A stretch of 9,290 bases of DNA. Origin: an uncultured Prevotella sp. GTDB taxonomy: Bacteria > Bacteroidota > Bacteroidia > Bacteroidales > Bacteroidaceae. The stretch covers positions 1-9,290 of the forward strand of contig USCM01000059.1 of assembly GCA_900553155.1 (NCBI GenBank), given 5' to 3'. Below, piece after piece: positions 7,001 through 9,290 of the stretch; the first letter of the stretch is position 1; each line of letters opens with the position of its first letter. The notes under the pieces are model-generated. The model did no database searches, had not been told where the DNA came from, and saw nothing but the letters and a program-made list of their open reading frames with translations. The position numbers and the translations under genes are program-made.

Positions 7001-7950
7001 ACCGGAATCTGAGACACGGCAGCATGTATGCCAGCCTTGTCATCATCGTAGACAAGCGTCACATTCTCGGCAAGAGAGTGTAGTCGCTTCACCTGCACGG
7101 CATCAAGAGCCGATCCGCTCTTGCATATAACATTGCGAATGCCATTTTGCGAAAATGAGATCACGTCAAACTGCCCCTCAACAAGGTAAGCCTTGCTATA
7201 TTTTGCAATCTCGGTGCGAGCCTGGTACAGACCGAAGAACTCAGAACCCTTTTTGAAAACAATAGTATCTGGAGAGTTGAGGTATTTAGCCTTAGCTGTG
7301 CCTGTTATATCTCGAGCCGTGAAACCTATAACACGACCATAGCGGTCAAGGAACGGGAACGTGACGCGGTTGCGGAAATAATCCATACGCTCGCCATTGT
7401 CGCGAGTGTACACAATGCCAGCACGCTGCATAATCTCTGGCTTGTAGCGTGCAGAAAGCTCGTCATACATCTGTCGATAGCTGCCAGAAGCACCCACATG
7501 GAACTCACGGCGCGCCCAATCGTTAAGGCCACGCGATGTGATATAGCGGTCGGCTTCGTTGCCGACATGCTCCTCGAGCCACTTCTGAGCAGCACCGAGC
7601 ACAATCATCACCTCCTCGCGCTCACGGTCACGGGCAACTTCTTCAGGAGTCTTCTCCTCAACCTTAATATCTATATGGTATTGTTTGGCAAGCATCATGG
7701 CCGCCTCCGGGTAGCTTATGCCCTCAATCTTATGCACAAACCAAATAACATTGCCGTGCTCGCCACAGCCGAAGCACTTGTATATGCGCTTTGCCGGCGA
7801 CACGCACATCGAGGCTGTCGCCTCGTCATGGAACGGGCAACAGCCAAAGAAGTTGGAACCGCTCTTGCGCAGCGTCACGTAGCTCTTGATGACATCTACA
7901 ATATTGGCAGCGTCAAGGATGCGGTTTATGTCAGTATCAGAAATTCTCAT
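4054..7950 (-). CDS. DnaG-type primase fused to P-loop ATPase, likely primase-helicase
   Basis: This protein should make RNA primers and probably unwind DNA at the phage replication fork. Residues 1-95 are a DnaG zinc-binding domain with the CHC2 set Cys38, His41, Cys59, Cys62. Residues 130-250 match the DnaG core (YFRNRVTFPFLDRYGRVIGF, 191-210). The TOPRIM part shows YLVEGQFDV with Glu258, the KSGSAL turn (277-282) and VYDDDKAG with Asp302/Asp304 for metal binding. Residues 345-640 are unassigned. The C-terminal ATPase has Walker A GQTSSGKS (891-898), a Walker B-like CIFEEYND (938-945), a sensor-like NASIILLGQE (983-992) and a possible arginine finger in SNRVV (Arg1004), recalling SF3/AAA+ or DUF927-type phage helicases. 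At 1298 residues it is about twice the length of cellular DnaG. It starts 25 bp after the preceding gene, in the same operon, and ends next to the putative origin. Confidence 0.9.
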   Translation of the reverse strand: MRISDTDINRILDAANIVDVIKSYVTLRKSGSNFFGCCPFHDEATASMCVSPAKRIYKCFGCGEHGNVIWFVHKIEGISYPEAAMMLAKQYHIDIKVEEKTPEEVARDREREEVMIVLGAAQKWLEEHVGNEADRYITSRGLNDWARREFHVGASGSYRQMYDELSARYKPEIMQRAGIVYTRDNGERMDYFRNRVTFPFLDRYGRVIGFTARDITGTAKAKYLNSPDTIVFKKGSEFFGLYQARTEIAKYSKAYLVEGQFDVISFSQNGIRNVICKSGSALDAVQVKRLHSLAENVTLVYDDDKAGIHAAVSQIPVLLDAGINVRCVMLPEGQDPDDFARANTGQIREKMKSMEMGFVTYLYEKLYRPAADEPGREAALKTIVGAIAHVSEESMRNDYMRSLAKLIETSSAQLMPKLRQAMSGVKRHEEPKSGFCGIEEAKEIYNKDNDKIRLTSSWREFEEGIGERPVVFFRGCPEESDVQTLRQLDNSVVIASPDEELNDKTENDEILTLKQLFRAGFNIDVETCDSTVGFIQWYVDLYGDTIRNESPTTNVMDKYLDRIAEMIAEATEVTRTRSMKDWSKTLYLPSEKALKDIVKPYITRKRSKNKVEAERENLDDVADVDGNTLPDYVEDNEEYKRMLSRYGFYPLLSKSKNEPVCYMFKNDSGGYGRVCDFFMTPLLHVYDKDPELNKRIVKITSMAPEIRKAKYVEWKSSVFANMATFRAALVNEGAYNFENGNIKHYDKIWTWMSHQFKTCFQLRTFGQQKEDFFAWSNAIFHRNEKGDFEIKKVDNLGLVEHGGDLFYSPAYSEIYAYDRSDSDIFEQDRHLRYIDVPESRRITFAEWADLMNRVYRIEDNGKWAIIYSILCGFRSDLYPVIGNFTAIFFIGQTSSGKSQIAQSIRALYEVPSAPSSNLNQISDAAFFSILERFRDVPCIFEEYNDEEISDQKFQGLKAVTYDGDGKQKRRSATGNDIETSKVNASIILLGQEAPQRDDNALSNRVVLCEVPAHNFSGDQEAQRIFKELKGYEKEGLSYLLVEVQKLRPLFRSHFIAYMEQSRKELQDALAGMSGRSGDQSRIIGTVSMFLATCRLLINDAAHLKLPFSYDEFFELAVKKVRHQCEMLAKSDKLATFFGTLDFLVDKGTLKIGRDFTIDEPDKVTLKGGVVKPIAEGQKVMYMNLTNVHKHYLTAMKGDEKPLTLTTLLVNLKSHPAYIGDVSNKKFIWEEEVRTMRTPPHKINPSTMTEMDPDDTMVIKMQKKSKQTSAVVLDYNILQQFMGIDFEHATEIEEDTRPF

Positions 7951-7975
7951 GTCAGATATAATATAGTGTGTAGCG

Positions 7976-8383
7976 TCAGTTGTCGTTGAATAGGTCGAGC
8001 TGTCGGTTGAACATAAACTTCATCAGCTCGTCTCGCGTGAAGTTAAGGTGTCTGGCCACAGCCTCCATTTCCTTAGAAGTAGCTTGTCGATAGCCTTGCC
8101 AAATTTGTTGAAAGCGCACCTGGTTAATGCCCACACCTCGGTAGAAATCTCTAGTAGGATGGAAGTAGGCAGTATCGATCTTAACAGCAACAAGCTCGCG
8201 CATAAGGTTGCGCTTAACTTGTTGGTGCCTGGCAATGCCGTGTCGCAGCATATAGAGCTGCACCGACAACTCCGAGCGTGCGAGCTTCGCAGCCATGTCT
8301 TTAATAGAAATCTTAGTGGCGTTGGCTCTGATGAACTCTACCTCCTTGGCAGACCAGCGCCGTTTGGTGTCAGTTTTGCTCAT
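7976..8383 (-). CDS. DNA-binding protein with C-terminal beta-clamp motif
   Basis: The 135-residue protein has two likely DNA-binding parts. Residues 8-50 (RRWSAKEVEFIRANATKI..., then DMAAKLARSELSVQLYMLRHG) look like a SANT/Myb- or GcrA-like helix-turn-helix with the typical W-S-x-x-E start. Residues 58-122 contain a second helical unit with a lambda-repressor-like pattern (KEMEAVARHLNFTRDELMKF). The tail RQLDLFNDN carries QLDLF (128-132), which matches the consensus QL[SD]LF used by bacterial polymerases and Hda-like proteins to bind the beta sliding clamp. The start overlaps the previous gene by 14 bp, and the primase follows 25 bp later, so a role in replication (origin recognition, clamp recruitment or control of initiation) is inferred. 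It might alternatively be an early transcription regulator. Confidence 0.8.
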   Translation of the reverse strand: MSKTDTKRRWSAKEVEFIRANATKISIKDMAAKLARSELSVQLYMLRHGIARHQQVKRNLMRELVAVKIDTAYFHPTRDFYRGVGINQVRFQQIWQGYRQATSKEMEAVARHLNFTRDELMKFMFNRQLDLFNDN

Positions 8384-8804
8384 CGATGATAGAGTTTAGC
8401 AGTTGATATTTCTCCAGCGTCATCCAGTGCTGGTGTGTGGCGAGGATAAACTGGCGCATCTGTCGCTTTAGGTCGTCGGTAATATCACGATAATGTGTAG
8501 ACCCAGTTATCATCAAACAGGTCTCAACAATGTCTACAATCTTGCGCATATTTGTGGCCGTATCGTCAAGAATGAGTATTGTCAAGTCGTCATCTGCCTC
8601 ATAAGACAATACTCCCTCCAAACCTTTTTTCTTCAGAAATCTATCTAACACATCGACAAAACCCAGTTTGCAACTCGGGAATGGGCACGCCACATAAGTA
8701 ATAGTCTTTTCGCCTTCATCCTCGCGCGAGACCACTACATACATATCGCAACGCTTTATCATAACGCCCGTATATTGTTTGTATACGTCATTCATCTGCT
8801 CCAT
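8370..8804 (-). CDS. Early-operon protein of unknown function, about 144 residues
   Basis: I do not recognise this protein. The chosen start is the ATG at 8804 (MEQMNDVYKQYTGVMIKRCD), preceded by an A-rich leader; an in-frame ATG at 8858 would add 18 residues of AT-rich, isoleucine/asparagine-rich sequence and overlap the upstream gene by 19 bp, so it cannot be excluded. A central pair of cysteines (CPFPSC) could be part of a metal site but no second pair is present. The middle has an acidic patch (YEADDDLTILILDD) and the C-terminal half is helical (DITDDLKRQMRQFILATHQHW). The stop overlaps the next start by 14 bp, suggesting translational coupling in the replication operon. Confidence 0.7.
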   Translation of the reverse strand: MEQMNDVYKQYTGVMIKRCDMYVVVSREDEGEKTITYVACPFPSCKLGFVDVLDRFLKKKGLEGVLSYEADDDLTILILDDTATNMRKIVDIVETCLMITGSTHYRDITDDLKRQMRQFILATHQHWMTLEKYQLLNSIIDEQN

Positions 8805-8839
8805 ATTTATAGCATTTTTTATGTATTTGGTATTGGTTA

Positions 8840-9076
8840 TCAATATCGTATACTCCAAATATCTCGTACACTTACTCCATATTTCGAGAACACTTTTTCG
8901 ATTCTTTCCTTCAAAAAAGCGGGAATATTTGGATAATCCTTTCGCTTTCTATAGAACTCAGTATCGAATTTTATGCCCATAACCTCCTTTAATTCCGCCT
9001 TAACTGCGGGAACATCAGAAGATTTGAGTGTATCGAATCCCGGTCTAAAAGAATAATGAACTTTTCCTATTGCCAT
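8840..9076 (-). CDS. Small helix-turn-helix-like protein, first gene of the operon
   Basis: The 78-residue protein starts at the ATG at 9076 (MAIGKVHYSFRPGFDTLKSS); an upstream in-frame ATG at 9157 would place the start inside the promoter region and adds an unlikely hydrophobic, AT-rich leader. The segment VKAELKEVMGIKFDTEFYRKRK and IEKVFSKYGVSVRDIW resembles short Bacteroidota phage and island proteins built on a repressor-like helical DNA-binding fold, and it shares its pattern with the C-terminal half of the clamp-motif protein two genes on. As the first gene after a divergent control region it may regulate that region. Family membership is from memory of the pattern, not a search. Confidence 0.7.
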   Translation of the reverse strand: MAIGKVHYSFRPGFDTLKSSDVPAVKAELKEVMGIKFDTEFYRKRKDYPNIPAFLKERIEKVFSKYGVSVRDIWSIRY

Positions 9077-9091
9077 GTGAAATATTTTTAT

Positions 9092-9099
9092 TATATTTG
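9092..9099 (+). promoter_or_regulatory. Possible -7 box for the rightward gene
   Basis: TATATTTG fits the Bacteroides -7 consensus TAnnTTTG on the plus strand. A start near 9106 would leave a leader of about 95 bases before the ATG at 9200 and would make the two divergent transcripts overlap slightly. No TTTG at the -33 distance is present. Confidence 0.3.
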
Positions 9100-9124
9100 A
9101 AAAAGAAATTATATATATCTCGTA

Positions 9125-9158
9125 CAAAGATACTATATATCTATCGTACATAATCAAA
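9125..9158 (-). promoter_or_regulatory. Likely promoter of the leftward replication operon
   Basis: On the minus strand TATCTTTG (9132-9125) matches the Bacteroides -7 consensus TAnnTTTG, and TTTG (9158-9155) lies 22 bases upstream, close to the usual -33 spacing. Transcription would start near 9118 and give a leader of about 40 bases before the ATG at 9076. One TCGTAC motif abuts the -7 box and another lies between the two boxes, so repression there would be efficient. Confidence 0.5.
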
Positions 9159-9199
9159 CCGTTCTAAAAATGTATCGTAATTAAACAATAATTAACAAT

Positions 9200-9290
9200 A
9201 TGGCAGAAAAATCAGAGTATCAACTTAGGATAAGCAAGGCGATTGAGGAACTATCAATCACTGGCAGGCAGTTCTGTCTACAATGCGGAC
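9200..9290 (+). CDS. Partial rightward gene, start only
   Basis: An ATG at 9200, after an A-rich leader (AACAATAATTAACAAT), opens a frame of 30 codons that is still open at the window edge: MAEKSEYQLRISKAIEEL, then SITGRQFCLQCG. The sequence is too short to identify. The N-terminus looks helical and hydrophilic, and the late CxxC could be the first half of a zinc site if another pair follows outside the window. It is the only gene here on the plus strand and is transcribed away from the replication operon, so it may belong to a different functional module or be the opposing regulator; both are inferences. Confidence 0.55.
   Translation, partial: MAEKSEYQLRISKAIEELSITGRQFCLQCG

Larger units (their letters stand above)
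9077..9199. promoter_or_regulatory. Divergent control region with repeated TCGTA motifs
   Basis: This AT-rich gap separates the leftward replication operon from a rightward gene. TCGTAC occurs at 9120-9125 and 9144-9149 and TCGTAA at 9175-9180, all in one orientation and the first two within similar ATCT-containing surroundings. They overlap or adjoin the promoter boxes, as operator sites would. Two related copies (TCGTAT 8846-8851, TCGTAC 8864-8869) lie at the 3' end of the first leftward gene. Confidence 0.5.

Noticed and set aside
4012..7989. Long plus-strand open frames (for example 4012-4692, 5461-5994, 7498-7989)
   Set aside because: They lie antisense to the primase-helicase and clamp-motif genes, show no domain patterns, and are explained by the coding bias of the real frames.

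Overview
The window reads as part of a tailed bacteriophage or prophage (or a phage-like island) of a Bacteroidota host such as Bacteroides or Prevotella. Three things suggest this host: none of the start codons has a convincing Shine-Dalgarno sequence, several are preceded by A/T-rich leaders, and boxes matching the Bacteroides -7 promoter consensus (TAnnTTTG) lie where promoters are expected. No integrase, transposase, terminase, portal or tRNA is visible, so temperate or lytic lifestyle cannot be settled here. All complete genes are on the minus strand and read from right to left; only the partial gene at the right edge is on the plus strand.

Right end (about 7976-9290): an AT-rich divergent control region (9077-9199) holds promoter-like boxes facing both ways and repeated TCGTA motifs. 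To its right a plus-strand gene leaves the window. To its left starts a compact early operon: a 78-residue helix-turn-helix-like protein, a protein of about 154 residues of unknown function, and a 135-residue DNA-binding protein ending in a textbook beta-sliding-clamp binding pentapeptide (QLDLF). Middle (4054-7950): a 1298-residue fusion of a DnaG-type primase (CHC2 zinc finger, TOPRIM) to a C-terminal P-loop ATPase that is probably a helicase.

The 613-base gap at 3441-4053 is the most unusual stretch. It holds 16 copies of CCAACC/GGTTGG, an inverted pair of 26-bp elements (25/26 matching) about 300 bp apart, helically phased inner repeats, and an AT-rich tract with TAG/TAA trinucleotides. 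Beside the primase-helicase gene, this looks like a replication origin with a new architecture, though no experiment or database comparison supports that yet. A 14-bp hairpin at 3940-3971 lies between the primase stop and the repeats.

Left part (1-3440): two overlapping conserved-hypothetical-type genes (195 and 162 residues) end at a good intrinsic terminator (2330-2357). Then comes a head-assembly module: a ClpP-type prohead protease fused to a coiled-coil scaffold domain, a probable HK97-type major capsid protein whose frame is broken by one base near position 494, and the start of a further small gene running off the left edge. A working reading is that the right-hand operon copies the genome from the 3.5-3.9 kb origin and the left-hand unit, separated by a terminator and possibly its own promoter, builds the capsid.
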